A DNA stretch of 64,000 nucleotides from Mucor racemosus (lineage: Eukaryota; Mucoromycota; Mucoromycetes; Mucorales; Mucoraceae). The position numbers were made by a program, and so were the translations under genes. Under the pieces are notes generated by a model that was given only the letters and a program-made list of their open reading frames with translations, was not told where the DNA came from and ran no database searches. Below are positions 10,733 through 20,400 of this stretch, piece by piece. The stretch covers positions 5,001-69,000 of the forward strand of contig JAPEHQ010000019.1 of NCBI GenBank assembly GCA_027405735.1, written 5' to 3'. The first letter of the stretch is position 1, and every line of letters starts with the position of its first letter.

Positions 10733-11959
10733 TTACATATCTTCACAAACTTGAATAGCATCACAATTAATATGCAATCTAAACCGACGATCTTTATCAA
10801 CAGGATTCACTCCAAAAAAATACAAATCTTCAGCTCTTTGTACTCTGCTCATTGCAACATACAACTGACCATGACTACTAGGCATGTCAGAAAAAAAAAT
10901 AGCCACTTTTGATAACGTCAAACTTCGCACTTTATGGATAGCCGAAGCATATGACAAAATAAGAGGGTATTGTCGACGACTATAAACTGTTCCAGGCACA
11001 TAATCATAAACACGTCTAATGGTTTTCTTGGAAAGATTTTCAACATTTTCTACTTGAATCCAATCATCGCCAATTTCAAGTACAACACCCAAAGTTCCGT
11101 TTGACCATCCATTAGCTACATCCAAATTACGTACAACCATAACCAATGCTCCTTTTTTCAAATACAATCTTTCTACCATTGTACTTTCAAAGTTCAATGC
11201 ATTAATAGCATTACGATTATTTTTTGAATAATCAATACTATCCATTCTAACTAATTCTGACGGCAAATCCTCCAAGGCTTTTCGATTACCTCTGGAAACC
11301 ATATCTCTTGTTGTAAAAAGCTTTACACAACTAGCAGGTACCCGCTTCATTCTACTTGTAATAAAGCGCACAATAGTATCATCATCTTCAACTCTTGCTA
11401 ATCTTACCAAATTTAAAATAGCTTGGAAATCCAAATCGTCTTGTTGTCTAATGTTTTTTCGTAAAAAATATTTATAACCTTGTAAAATCAAACGAGAGTT
11501 CGAAATATAATCAGTCGAATTTACAGGCAATAATTGTCCTAAATCACCAAACAAAATAAACGCAACTCCACCAAACGCTCTACTTCTACCAGTAGCTTGG
11601 ATTAACGCAGTAGAAATAGATTCCAACATCCCCTTTGTCATCATTGAAACCTCATCTATCAAGAAGAGTGTTTTTTTATACAACTTTACATGATTATCTA
11701 ATTTGACCTTATTAATCTCGTCTCTATCATTGGTTGTACCAAAAAAGCGATCCACAGTTTCACCATGTATGTTGTAACTTACAACTCCTGTTAACGCTAA
11801 TCTAACAACCTCATACCCAGTATCTGTGAAATGTTTACTAAACCTTGATAAAAAAAAACTCTTGCCAGTTCCCGCACCACCAAATATCCAATGAAGATTG
11901 TCATTAATATTCATAATCTTGTGTAAAATAATGTCAAAAACTTGTTGTTGATGCTCCAA
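10733..11959 (-). pseudogene. Helitron Pif1-like helicase (3' half of the element)
   Basis: An open frame of about 408 codons. SF1 helicase motifs in order: Walker A FGGAGTGKSFFL, VRLALTGVVSYNIHGET (motif Ia), LFLIDEVSMM (Walker B), GGVAFILFGDLGQLLPV (motif III), then RRQYPLILSYASAIHKVRSLTL and GQLYVAMSRV (motifs V/VI). These mark the Pif1/RRM3 type helicase of Helitrons. The frame has no proper ATG at its 5' end; upstream (12021-11960) the same protein continues in another frame (QAYSEFTFDELNNLF) with a stop and a one-base shift. The helicase domain itself is intact, but the element as a whole is broken. Confidence 0.85.
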
Positions 11960-12020
11960 ACAAATTGTTCAATTCATCAAAAGTAAATTCTGAATACGCT
12001 TGAGGCACAATATCATCATA

Positions 12021-13075
12021 TTATATTCTTCCATCAGAAATTAATTGTTTGTAAAACTCACGCCAACTATATACATAATAATTTACGTTGCCACCAGCAG
12101 GTTTTATGTTATTTTCTTTCAACTCGACAAACGTACAACCATAAACCGGTACAACATGTATTAGTATTTGTTGATTATAATAGGTTTCAGTGTCAACCAT
12201 TGCATTAACTAATCTAGTTCGCCAAAAACGACGAGATTTGAGACCCAAACGATATACACATTTTCACCAGAAATTAAACCAAGTGGCAACTGCTTTCCAT
12301 ATTCTTTCTGGTATGCCATTGTTTGTGTTTGTCCACAATAATAATTCTTTAGATGTAGAGCACATGGGTAATAATATGATACAAAATCTACTAATAACAA
12401 TGTTTGAATTGCAACACCACCTTCTCTACCTCCATATTGCTCTATAATATTAGGTTTCCATATAGATTTTAGAGATTTATCAATACTAGGATCCTTTATA
12501 TCTGCACGAACACCACGACTATCATCTTGTGCCAGGTTCATTGGAATAAAAATAACCTCACTTGATGCTTTATGGCTATGTAAACCAAGAATATCAAATG
12601 CTGCCTCCATCGATCCAACTATTCTACTTTTCATGTGGTCGCCTACAAACAAATCCTGATTTCCAGTTGCTACAAGTTGGAATTCAACCTCATCCTCCAT
12701 TTTTGTTAAATATTTCCCAAGATAAGGTAATGCTGCAGGACCCTTGTTAATTTGAATATCCATATTTGTTTCAAACAAAGCTAACAAGTACGAATTATAA
12801 GGATTTACCAACACATCTTCAACACCGCGAGCATAAATTGCATGATCATCCTTATCAAATTCAAGCACTTGCGATATTGGTTTAGGAAAATTAAATCGAC
12901 AAGAATTAAGGGGATTCCCTTTTTGGCAATATTGTACATTACATCTATGTATCTGATGTCGTGCAACTAATAATTGTAATGGATTACCGACAGGAAGCAT
13001 TTTTGCACAGACAATGGTTTCATCTTTAATCAATTCATCGGCTGTTTTATTTGTCCACAAAACTAAATGTTTACT
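12021..13075 (-). pseudogene. Helitron Rep/N-terminal region, 5'-truncated and frameshifted
   Basis: 13060-12209 encodes LLVARHQIHRCNVQYCQKG, SCRFNFPKP, NPYNSYLLALFETNMDI, a LPYLGKYLTK tyrosine-containing segment and EAAFDILGLHSHKASSEV, the usual run-up to the Helitron helicase. Near 12250 the frame shifts, and 12248-12021 carries SRRFWRTRLVNAMVD. The zinc finger and first Rep motifs are missing: the copy ends at 13075 against repeat D. The same junction recurs at 42.87 kb, so truncation came before that duplication. Together with the helicase it is one Helitron relic reading right to left. Confidence 0.75.
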
Positions 13076-13079
13076 GCAT

Positions 13080-13341
13080 CACCTTCTACTATCTATACAC
13101 ACTACTTCTGGTTACACTCTATAAATCTCATTATTAATTTATACTGTCACTTTAAGCAGTCCTTATCTACTAGTCTGTCATTACTAGTATATAAACCACA
13201 TCTCATGAATAAAAGAATAAGGATCAGTTTAGTTTTGATCCTTTAGTTTGACCCACAGTTGGAAAGCTGACATTTATCAAGACTTTGTTTTATTATTTTT
13301 AGTTATTCTAGCATATTAGATATATGTTAGAATAAAACACT
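13080..13341 (-). repeat. repeat D (LTR-like), reverse copy
   Basis: Read leftward it begins TGTTTTATTCTAACATATATC and ends at gtgtatagatagtagaaggtgatgca, beside the truncated Helitron. Related copies: 27783-28200, 40205-40340 (partial) and 42598-42870. It has a TATA-like gtttatatac and TG..CA-like ends. No internal region or paired LTR was found. Confidence 0.6.
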
Positions 13342-13394
13342 AACGACAGTCCACTCGATTTTCTCCATTGAAAAGTTATTGCAAGTAATATATG

Positions 13395-13785
13395 TAGATC
13401 CTTTTACTTTATTAAAAATGGACGTGTAGTTATTATTTTCAAATTGATTACCCGATCGGACATCAAGCGGACCTCCAACATTACTGCAAAGAAAAAATGT
13501 AGTGTATGTAGATTATCATTTTCAAATTGATTGCCCGATAGGACTTTCAACATTATAGCATAGAAAAATGTGGTGTATGTAGATTATTATACTTTATTAA
13601 AAATGAACGTGTATTTATTATTTTCAAACTGATTACCCGTTCGGACTTCGAGCAAGCCCATAAAGAAAATATGTAGTGCGTGTAGATACCATTGCATTAT
13701 TATAAATATGACGCGTGTGGTTATTACCATCAATTTGATTACCAACGATAAAATCAAGCATTTTGTATAAAATTAAATGGTAGAT
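13395..13785. repeat. degenerate tandem array of four units of 70-110 bp
   Basis: Each unit has TTTCAAATTGATTACCCGAT or a variant, then an AT-rich part and gtagtgtatgtagat at the junction. Units start at about 13395, 13506, 13579 and 13682. The junction motif resembles the gtgtgtatagatagtag end of repeat D. Nothing coding is seen. Confidence 0.65.
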
Positions 13786-13789
13786 GATT

Positions 13790-14046
13790 TATCGAGACTT
13801 TGTAAATTAAAATCAGCGTAAAAAGTACCGTTTATTAGAATGAATTAAATATGGGTTTATATAGTTATTGGAATTGTGTGATAAGATCTAATGGACAGGG
13901 ATCCATTAGATGTGACAATAGATATTATTATAACATGTTATGTTTCATTATTAGTTCCTGGGTGACAGGAACCAGTTACTGGATAGATAAGATCTGTTAG
14001 ATCTATCGGAGCTCTTCTATATATCGAATGTTGTAATTCTGATAGA
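13790..14046 (-). repeat. repeat R copy a (LTR-like), reversed
   Basis: Read leftward from 14046 it starts TGATCTATCAGAATTACAAC. It holds a near-palindrome ctaatggatccctgtccattag, a TATA-like ctatataaaccc and AATAAAC, and ends tctcgataaatc. The layout (TG start, TATA, AATAAA, short tail) suggests a solo LTR. It covers the 3' end of D2. Confidence 0.6.
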
Positions 14047-14745
14047 TCAGTAGAATTTGTAAATTTGTGGAATATTTTTCATCCACAACTTTGATTTCAT
14101 TGTGAATCTTACAAACCATAACTAAAACTCTTAAATATTGTTTGAGCGCTCCTGCATTGTACCGTTCTTTAGGAATGTTAATCTCTGCAATTTCCACAAA
14201 TTCAAATACATCACTAACATATGACATGCAGAAAAATTTAATTGAGCTGCCTACACACAGAAACGACAAAATCTTATTTAAATTCTTCCTGGTAATTTGT
14301 TGCTTAGAAAATATGGCGATTCGATATAAATCCAGTTTGTATAATCGAGGAGATTTACCGACTGGTTTGATTTCTCCGATACATGATATATACTGGAAAT
14401 TATTTTCATCATCGTATTTTTCCACCACATAATCTGGTCTTTCAAGGCCCTCTTCACAAATCTTGCTGTTACGGCTAAACAAATTGTCAAAATACTGTAG
14501 TTATATGTTTTGAATATACATACCCAGCAGCATAATTACCATCATGGAAACTAACGAGCAGTTCTTTCATGATAGGGTCCACATATTGTGAACACAATTC
14601 TGGTTCCGTTTTTAATACATAATTTGTAATCCTGGAGCAAAGTTACGCTATTTAAACTGATTAATCAGACACATATCCTCATATACTATGAATTTGACTT
14701 ACAAATCAGCAGCACAAAGCAACAAAGAATTTTCTAATACTGATT
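14003..14745 (-). pseudogene. family D copy D2, truncated at both ends by repeat R
   Basis: The last exon (14474-14003) reads RNSKICEEGLERPDYVVEKY, ISCIGEIKPVGK, YKLDLYRIAIFSKQQI, ILSFLCVGSSIKFF and EINIPKERY. The upstream exon (about 14633-14525) reads TEPELCSQYVDPIMKELL and joins in frame using the acceptor at 14475. D1 has the same intron position. The PD-x(17)-E-I-K motif is intact. The 5' exons are missing: the gene runs into repeat R copy b at 14745. The last codons after 14046 lie inside repeat R copy a. The protein is therefore a fragment with an undamaged nuclease-like core. Confidence 0.65.
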
Positions 14746-15060
14746 GATCTATCAGAATTAGGAATTACCGAATTACCAATTTAGAACATCCGTCAAACCA
14801 TGATGTTCAACATGCAAGTCAAGCAAGGTCATATTCCATGCGTCTATCATCATGCTACTATTGAATCATAGAAGCATGATTCCAATATATTCACACAATA
14901 TCCAAATGCTCATTCTAATTATATTATCACTCACATTTAATACACTCATTCAATTAGTATATAAACCCCCTCTAGAAGCTCATAATAAAACGGTACTTTT
15001 TCATTTGATTAATTTTATACGATTTACCTTTCGATAAATCACTGATAATTTATCAGACAT
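14745..15060 (+). repeat. repeat R copy b (LTR-like)
   Basis: Starts TGATCTATCAGAATTAGG, contains TATA-like agtatataaaccc and cataataaaacggtac, and ends near gataatttatcagaca. It shares its start with copies a, c and d. Copies a and b face away from the D2 fragment between them. Confidence 0.6.
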
Positions 15061-15240
15061 CAACGAATTCAATGTTGCGTGACAAGAAAACATGAATGCG
15101 TTATTTTCAAGTGGCTAAAATGGCTTTGCAGTTAATTCTTATTCAATATAACCTTTTTAGTTTTTTTAACCTACAGTAAGCATAACTCCTGTTTTATCAA
15201 TAAAAATAAGAATTGAACAAGAGTAAAAGGTGGAGTTTAT

Positions 15241-15828
15241 TCAATATACAATGTGAGGATATATGTAATAGACGGCAATCTCGGGTAATACAATGATGAT
15301 ATGGGTACACCCAGGACTGAGACTATGGAAATAGATATCGGTAATGCCATATATATGTAGATTCTGATATAACAACTCCAATCTACTCCAACAAAGTTGG
15401 ATTAAAATTTTGGATTGGAAATTTCTTTTGTTCGCAAAGTAATATGCCTGAAAAAGATCTGGAAAAATAAAGTCAGTATATATATTATTTCTTGTAGCCA
15501 AAACTTACAATAATCCACGCATATCTGTAGCAACATTTAAATCATTAATTCTATCCTTGTAAGCATTTTGCAAACTACTTAGTTGCTCATTGCTTGTCAC
15601 TCCAATTTTATTCATAGGATAACCATGCACAAAATAAAAGTGTTTTGCCAATTCGGTATGGTTGTTAGTATTTTTATTGCAAAACGCGCAATCCCAGATA
15701 GTCTTTCTTTGTTTAGTTCGCTGAGATTTGCTTGTAGCAACGATATTATGTTTGCCTTTCAAATGGGATTTTAAAGTTTGCAAAGAAGTGTATTCTTTCA
15801 AACAATCATAGGGAGAATAATATTTCAT
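15241..15828 (-). pseudogene. C2H2 zinc-finger protein, damaged
   Basis: The ATG at 15828 opens MKYYSPYDCLKEY..LKSHLKGKH, a C2H2-like finger whose first cysteine position is Tyr (TAT). It is followed by a complete finger WDCAFCNKN..ELAKHFYFVHGY. A GTAAGT..CCAG intron would follow ATDMRGLL, but the spliced frame ends after about 28 codons. A different frame reads on convincingly (FQAYYFANKRNF, CWSRLELLYQNLHIYG, SPGCTHIIIVLPEIAVYY) to 15241, implying a one-base lesion. The protein probably bound DNA. Just past its stop is AATAAAC and a CCTTTTACTCTTG segment like the hairpin at 40.5 kb. Confidence 0.55.
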
Positions 15829-15943
15829 TCTTTAATAATGTGGAAAAAAACGCAATAATTTTTCACATTTCATTTTGATATTACATTTCACTTGTTAATT
15901 AATACGTTTCATGTTAATTGAACGCCACATCTTTTTTTTCTAA

Positions 15944-16050
15944 CCCTTAATAAGGTTTTGTTAACCTTAAAACTTTGTACAACCTTAAGACTTTGCAACC
16001 CTTAAGATTTTATAAACCTTAAGGCTTTGTAACCCTTAAGATTTTGTAAC
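15944..16050. repeat. minisatellite, about six units of 17-21 bp
   Basis: Variants of aaccttaagactttgtaa are repeated head-to-tail, each with a CTTAAG palindrome or a variant. It lies 130 bp upstream of the start of gene E and could affect its promoter. Confidence 0.7.
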
Positions 16051-16179
16051 GTATAAAACAGAGACCCTTTAGCCCATGATTTTGTAAACCTAAAAGTCCT
16101 TGTACAATATGAATCATTTTAATACTTCGTTGGGCTTAATATTAAGTGAAATTCAAAGTAACATGAAATAGATTAAACG

Positions 16180-17096
16180 ATGAACAAAATACTAATTTTA
16201 TATATAGACGAAGATCAATTGAACGATTTTGTACTTGCGTTAGTAAAGCATAAACTACGCGTACAACTTCCAAGTTATAACTTACTTTTAAAAAAGAATG
16301 GCAAGATCTTGAGATCAACACTTTCTGTACCGATTGACGCAAATTATTATGATGAAGAAAGAGATGCAGAGAATGTTGAAGCTGATTCGGCAACTACGAT
16401 TGCTGTCAATACTATTGTTGGGGCCGAATTATCTATGGATAAATCCGATGATAAATTTAGTGCTAGTGCATCTGCTGCTGATAAGAGTATTGTCGTTACT
16501 GATGAATCTAGTAATCAAATAGCTGCTTCTGATACGAGTGGTTCTAATAGTCAATTAGCTGCTGCTAATACTTTTAATGAATACAATACTGCTGCATGTA
16601 TTGTTAAAGATGAATTAAGTGTAGTTGGTGACGATAATTCTAATACTTCATCTGTTGTTGATAATACATCTGCTACTTCTGCTACTCCTACTAATGCTAA
16701 TTCAATTCGTAATGTTTCTACTGAAGTTTCTGTTGTTGATGTAAATCCTACAAAACAACATCAAAGAAAGCGCCGCCGACCATCATTCACTGTAACGCAA
16801 CCAAAAACAAAACCTCGTAAAGATTGCAGTGGTTTCTTGAAAAGTAAGTTTTTATTATTTTTTGAAAAGACTAAATAGTTATAACGGTTATTTCAATATT
16901 AGAGGTAGATAACCTTATTAATCATGATCGCAATGAAGTCAGAAAGCTCCGTATGTCTTTTGTTTCACCAACAAATTTTTACTTGATACACTCAAATTTT
17001 TCAAGCCTTTCGGCAGCATCAACTTTAGTTACAAACAACAAGACCCCCATTGAAGTTTTTGCAGATTTGAAAAGTAAACTTGATATAAACTTTTAA
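16180..17096 (+). CDS. gene E, 285 aa, two exons, unknown function
   Basis: Exon 1 is 16180-16843 and exon 2 is 16903-17096. The intron (GTAAGT..TTAG, 59 bp) keeps the frame and the total is 858 nt. Residues 1-60 are ordered (MNKILILYIDEDQLNDFVLA, SYNLLLKKNGKILRSTL), about 65-190 are Ser/Thr/Asn/Asp-rich, about 195-225 are basic (HQRKRRRPSFTV, KTKPRKD), and the C-terminus is VRKLRMSFVSPTNFYLIH. This order of folded head, low-complexity linker and basic patch recalls family A, but no residue-level similarity was seen. A nuclear or nucleic-acid-binding role is a guess. The frame is intact. Confidence 0.65.
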
Positions 17097-17102
17097 AACA
17101 CC

Positions 17103-17405
17103 ATGGTTATGAAAGCACAAAGAAATGCCTATTACTATCAATTTGGTCGTTTCTTACAAACAATGGAGAATGAAAAATCCTGCCGACTGGAACTGAAGAA
17201 CCATAACGACGCTGACATTGTTGATAGAGCTTTCAAATGTGCTGAGCGCATATTAAGATTATATGAAATTTTTAATGAACATGTTTTCTTTTATCCTGGC
17301 ATATTTCATTCATATTTATTATGTGATAGTGCAGACTATGTATTTCAAGATATTTACAACACAATGAAAAATAATTCAAACAAAATTCTTGAAATACTCA
17401 AATAA
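17103..17405 (+). CDS. small ORF, 100 aa, or a further exon of gene E
   Basis: ATG at 17103, six bases after the stop of E. The protein (AYYYQFGRFLQTMENEKSC, FKCAERILRLYEIFNEHVFF, NTMKNNSNKILEILK) is charged, helical and not low-complexity. A possible 49-bp intron (donor GTAAAC at about 17074, acceptor AAAG at 17118) would join it in frame to the end of E after FADLK, replacing the E stop and adding about 96 residues. Either reading is possible. Confidence 0.5.
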   Translation: MVMKAQRNAYYYQFGRFLQTMENEKSCRLELKNHNDADIVDRAFKCAERILRLYEIFNEHVFFYPGIFHSYLLCDSADYVFQDIYNTMKNNSNKILEILK

Positions 17406-17711
17406 CCACTAAACAAATGACTCTTATGGCGGCAAAGCTGATTTACAATTATTTACAAACAAATAAACTTTAAAAGTTTATCCCAATGTAATACAGATTA
17501 ATTATCTTATTTCTTTGTTGTTGTAGACAAGCAACAGATTTTCTTTCTCTTTTTAAGCCTTCCATAAATGTCTACCATCTCAAGAATACGTTTATAATTT
17601 TTTTCTTATACCCTCATTCAACTGAAGGGGGTTTTAAGCAACAAACCAAAGGAGCATTTTAGCTCTGTATAGCTCAAAATGTTCCATATAATAAACCACA
17701 CAACCTGAGGT

Positions 17712-19060
17712 TTATTTTCTCTGCCTTTTAATCCATTTAGAAAGAAGTTTTTCATCTCTACTTTTAGTCTTGCTCTTCTTTTGCCCAGAATCAACATCAT
17801 TACGTACACGCTTTAATGAGCTAACAGCAGCAGAAGTGGTGGATACAACATTCACTGACGGACCAACATCAGAAATTTCAATGGCAGAAATAACAGCGGA
17901 AGAATTTACAGGACTAGCAACGGGAGCATTAATTACTAAAGACAATGGAGCAGACAAAGGAGCAACAGATGAAGTAGACAATGAAGCCACTGGCTTCGAA
18001 GAAGAAGAGACCAAAGCATCATCATTATCTTGGAAATCGGCAAAAAAATCTTTTTTTTATAGGGTAGAACGTAGTGGATATACTTTATTTATTATTATTT
18101 AATGTGAAGACAATATACATGAAACTCTTACAATAACGTTTCATGTAGCACAACGTAAACCATGGTCAAGAGATTGAGAGGTCTCCACAAGTGGGCCTAC
18201 TGTAAACAAGGTCGCTATAATGATTATACTATGAAAGAGGGGAAAGAAATCGACTAATTAAAGTGCTGCACCAAGAGCCAAACGGGCATGCGGAGAACGT
18301 CATACGAAAAGTTGTGGGTTGGTGACATGACACTAAACAGGAAATACAGTACTACATAATATTATCAAACAAAGTTGCTTCCACCAGGATTCGAACTCGA
18401 ACCTTGCGCTTGGGAAGTACATGTCTTAACCATTCGGCCCAACCACCAAGGGTAAGGGCAAAAAAATCATCTTGCCCTTCTTGTTCTTCCTGTCCAGCTT
18501 CAAACTACTCCTCATAATCTTCAAATTCAGGTATAACATCTTCATCTTGTCCTTGTTGCTCTGGTTGTTGAAATTCATATATATCAGGACCAGCATAATT
18601 ATTTTAACTAAATTCTGGTTCTTGCACCACTGAATCCGCAAAAAATGTAGCCTTCTTCGGTTCATCCATTACCACCAAATAATAACCTGTTTCTGGGCCA
18701 GCGACCAGGCAACAACTTGTAAGGAACAATTGTAGAGGAAAATACATCAACTAACGATGCTGGTACCATAATAGAATTTTTCATAACCTTCATAAATAAT
18801 ATATGAATACGCTGTCTTGCCTCTGGTACAGGCCCTAAAAAATCTTGCATAATAATAGAATCTACCAAGTTGCCCGAAAAAAATAAATGTCTAGATTGAT
18901 TATCTATTCCCAATACAGCCACTTGATACAAACGCTCATCAAAATCAGCAGTAAATCAAAAATATCTATTGTCTACATCATATAATGGAATCAAATACTG
19001 CTTCTTTTCAGAATTATATTGAACATTTGCTTTACTAAAAATTGCAATATCAGTTATCAT
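17712..19060 (-). pseudogene. family A copy A3, broken and carrying a SINE
   Basis: ATG at 19060 (MITDIAIFSKANVQYNSEKK). A TGA interrupts after DNRYF at about 18955. The frame resumes with RLYQVAVLGIDNQSRH, FSGNLVDSIIMQDFLG and ARQRIHILFMKVM. It shifts at LLPG, where GPETGYYLVVMDE follows in another frame, and is then interrupted by a 406-bp SINE. The Ser/Ala/Val-rich tail and basic end (SLKRVRNDVDSGQKKSK, then LLSKWIKRQRK) close at 17712. The TGA and the LLPG shift are shared with A4, so both decayed before duplication. It is the head-to-head partner of B3. The only copy showing the full-length family tail. Confidence 0.75.
18051..18456 (-). mobile_element. tRNA-derived SINE inside A3
   Basis: Flanked by perfect 12-bp duplications ggcaaaaaaatc at 18039-18050 and 18457-18468. 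Read leftward, the head resembles a tRNA: a GGCCGAATGGTTAAG D-arm (A box), a possible anticodon arm TGTAC-TTCCCAA-GCGCA (Gly CCC-like), and AGTTCGAATCC, close to the B-box consensus GGTTCGANTCC. The acceptor stem does not pair, so it is not a working tRNA. The body is unrelated sequence, and the 3' end is ATAAAAAAAA before the duplication. The paralogue A4 (about 42320) has the empty site. Confidence 0.85.
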
Positions 19061-19266
19061 TTTGTATTGAAAAAAAAAAAGAAAGAAAAATCGAATTCAA
19101 TACACTACCAATTTATCTATCAATATGTTTATATAATCAATAGACTGTCTATTCTCGACAACATTTTAGGGAAATTAAGCTTTCACAGTTTTGCAAGCTA
19201 TAAATTAAAAGGCTTATTCAATCATTCTTTTCCACTATATTTTATTTTACTAATCAAACAAAAAAA
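19061..19266. promoter_or_regulatory. shared intergenic region of the divergent A3/B3 pair
   Basis: About 205 bp separate the two ATGs. It holds poly-T/poly-A runs next to the A start, ccactatattttatttta before the B start and a tgcaagctataaatta segment. The same interval (41529-41733) in the inverted duplicate appears identical. It could be a bidirectional promoter; no factor site is recognised. Confidence 0.45.
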
Positions 19267-20117
19267 ATGAGCGATAGCGATTTTGATGCAGAAGAATATT
19301 TACAACCAATGATACAAAATACAACAGAAAAATTTGACAAGGACGAAGGAGAACCCAGTGAAAAATTAAATGTAGAAGAAGCCAAAGAAGCAAAAGAATC
19401 TTTAGAAAAGGATAAAGAGTCAGACAATGGAGAAATTGACACAGAAGAACAAGCTTACACAATTACCTCTTCATTATTTCAAGAATTAAAAAACAAATTT
19501 GGTGTTCAATTAACAAAAAAAATAATCCTCAAAGCAGCTGAAAAAGTTGGGATCCCCTTAAAGTCATCTACTGAAAGAGATTCACCCAATGTTGTTGATA
19601 ACATCGATATTGAAATACTCAAAAAAAAAAGTTAACATTCCCCCACACTACAGTTGATTACAATATAGAACAAGTACCAAACACTAGCCAAGCTGCAATC
19701 CTTTCCAATTGTAAGGAAGTGCATAACAAAATTAAAAAGTTTGATACTACTAAATCAGCTTCTCAGGTAGCTATGTTTGCTTCATTTATCAAAATCCAAG
19801 AATTAATTACAATTGGAAGCAAATCCGTTCTTACGAAACAATTTCATGCAAAATTAAAAGTTGATTTGGAATGCACGTCTGCTGCTGCTTTTAACAAATA
19901 TAAAAGAAAATGCAAAAGAATATGTAATTTAGTAGACATACTCGGAAAGGCTGGTGCTACACTAGTGGCTTTATACATTACTATTCATATATTGGAAAAT
20001 GCAGATAAAGGCGTTTGGAGCGTAATAATACAAAAATTGAATGATAATGAAGAGCTCAAAAAATTTTGCAATACCATTCAACAAGATGATAATCAAATAT
20101 TACCCGTCTTTATTTAA
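19267..20117 (+). pseudogene. family B copy B3, one frameshift in a run of ten A
   Basis: 19267-19635 encodes 122 residues: an acidic, Glu/Lys-rich N-terminus, then SSLFQELKNKFGVQLTKK, ILKAAEKVGIPLKSSTER, VVDNIDIEIL. A run of ten A at 19621-19630 forces a stop. Reading one frame over, LTFPHTTVDYNIEQ continues into NCKEVHNKIKKFDTTKSASQ, FHAKLKVDLECTSAAAFNK, YKRKCKRICNLVDILGKAGA and ends NQILPVFI at 20117. B1 and B5 have no such run. B4 has the same ten A, so the lesion came before duplication, or slippage corrects it. Predicted mostly helical, function unknown. Confidence 0.75.
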
Positions 20118-20139
20118 TTGTAGCTTTTCATTTTTACTT

Positions 20140-20400
20140 TGATAATAATAAAAATAACCCTTCATCCTCTTTGAACCAACACATTGAATTACAAACAAAA
20201 CTGCCTTGTTAGTCATCATACTATATAATAGTAGAACCGAACTTCAAAATAACAATACTTCTATTATTTATTAATAGTAGCATGGTGATAGACATATGGA
20301 ATGCAGCATTCTCTGATTGCATGTTAAACATCATGTTTTGACAGATATTCTAAATTGGTAATTCTGTTATTCCTGATTTTGATAGACCGCTGACAGTTAC
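20140..20400 (-). repeat. repeat R copy c, reversed, diverged
   Basis: Read leftward from 20400: ggtctatcaaaatcaggaat, aattaccaatttagaatatc, tgtcaaaacatgatg. These match the start of copies b and d. Its far end runs toward the 3' side of B3 and is not well defined. Confidence 0.5.

Noticed and set aside
13790..15060. A complete LTR retrotransposon with repeat R copies as its two LTRs
   Set aside because: The copies are in opposite orientation, and the interior holds a D gene fragment, not gag-pol.
18370..18456. A functional tRNA-Gly gene
   Set aside because: The acceptor stem does not pair and the sequence lies inside a retroposed element with a target duplication.
19254..19462. Leu-rich antisense frames over the B N-terminus (also 41333-41545)
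   Set aside because: They are the shadow of the Glu/Lys/Asp-rich B coding strand.
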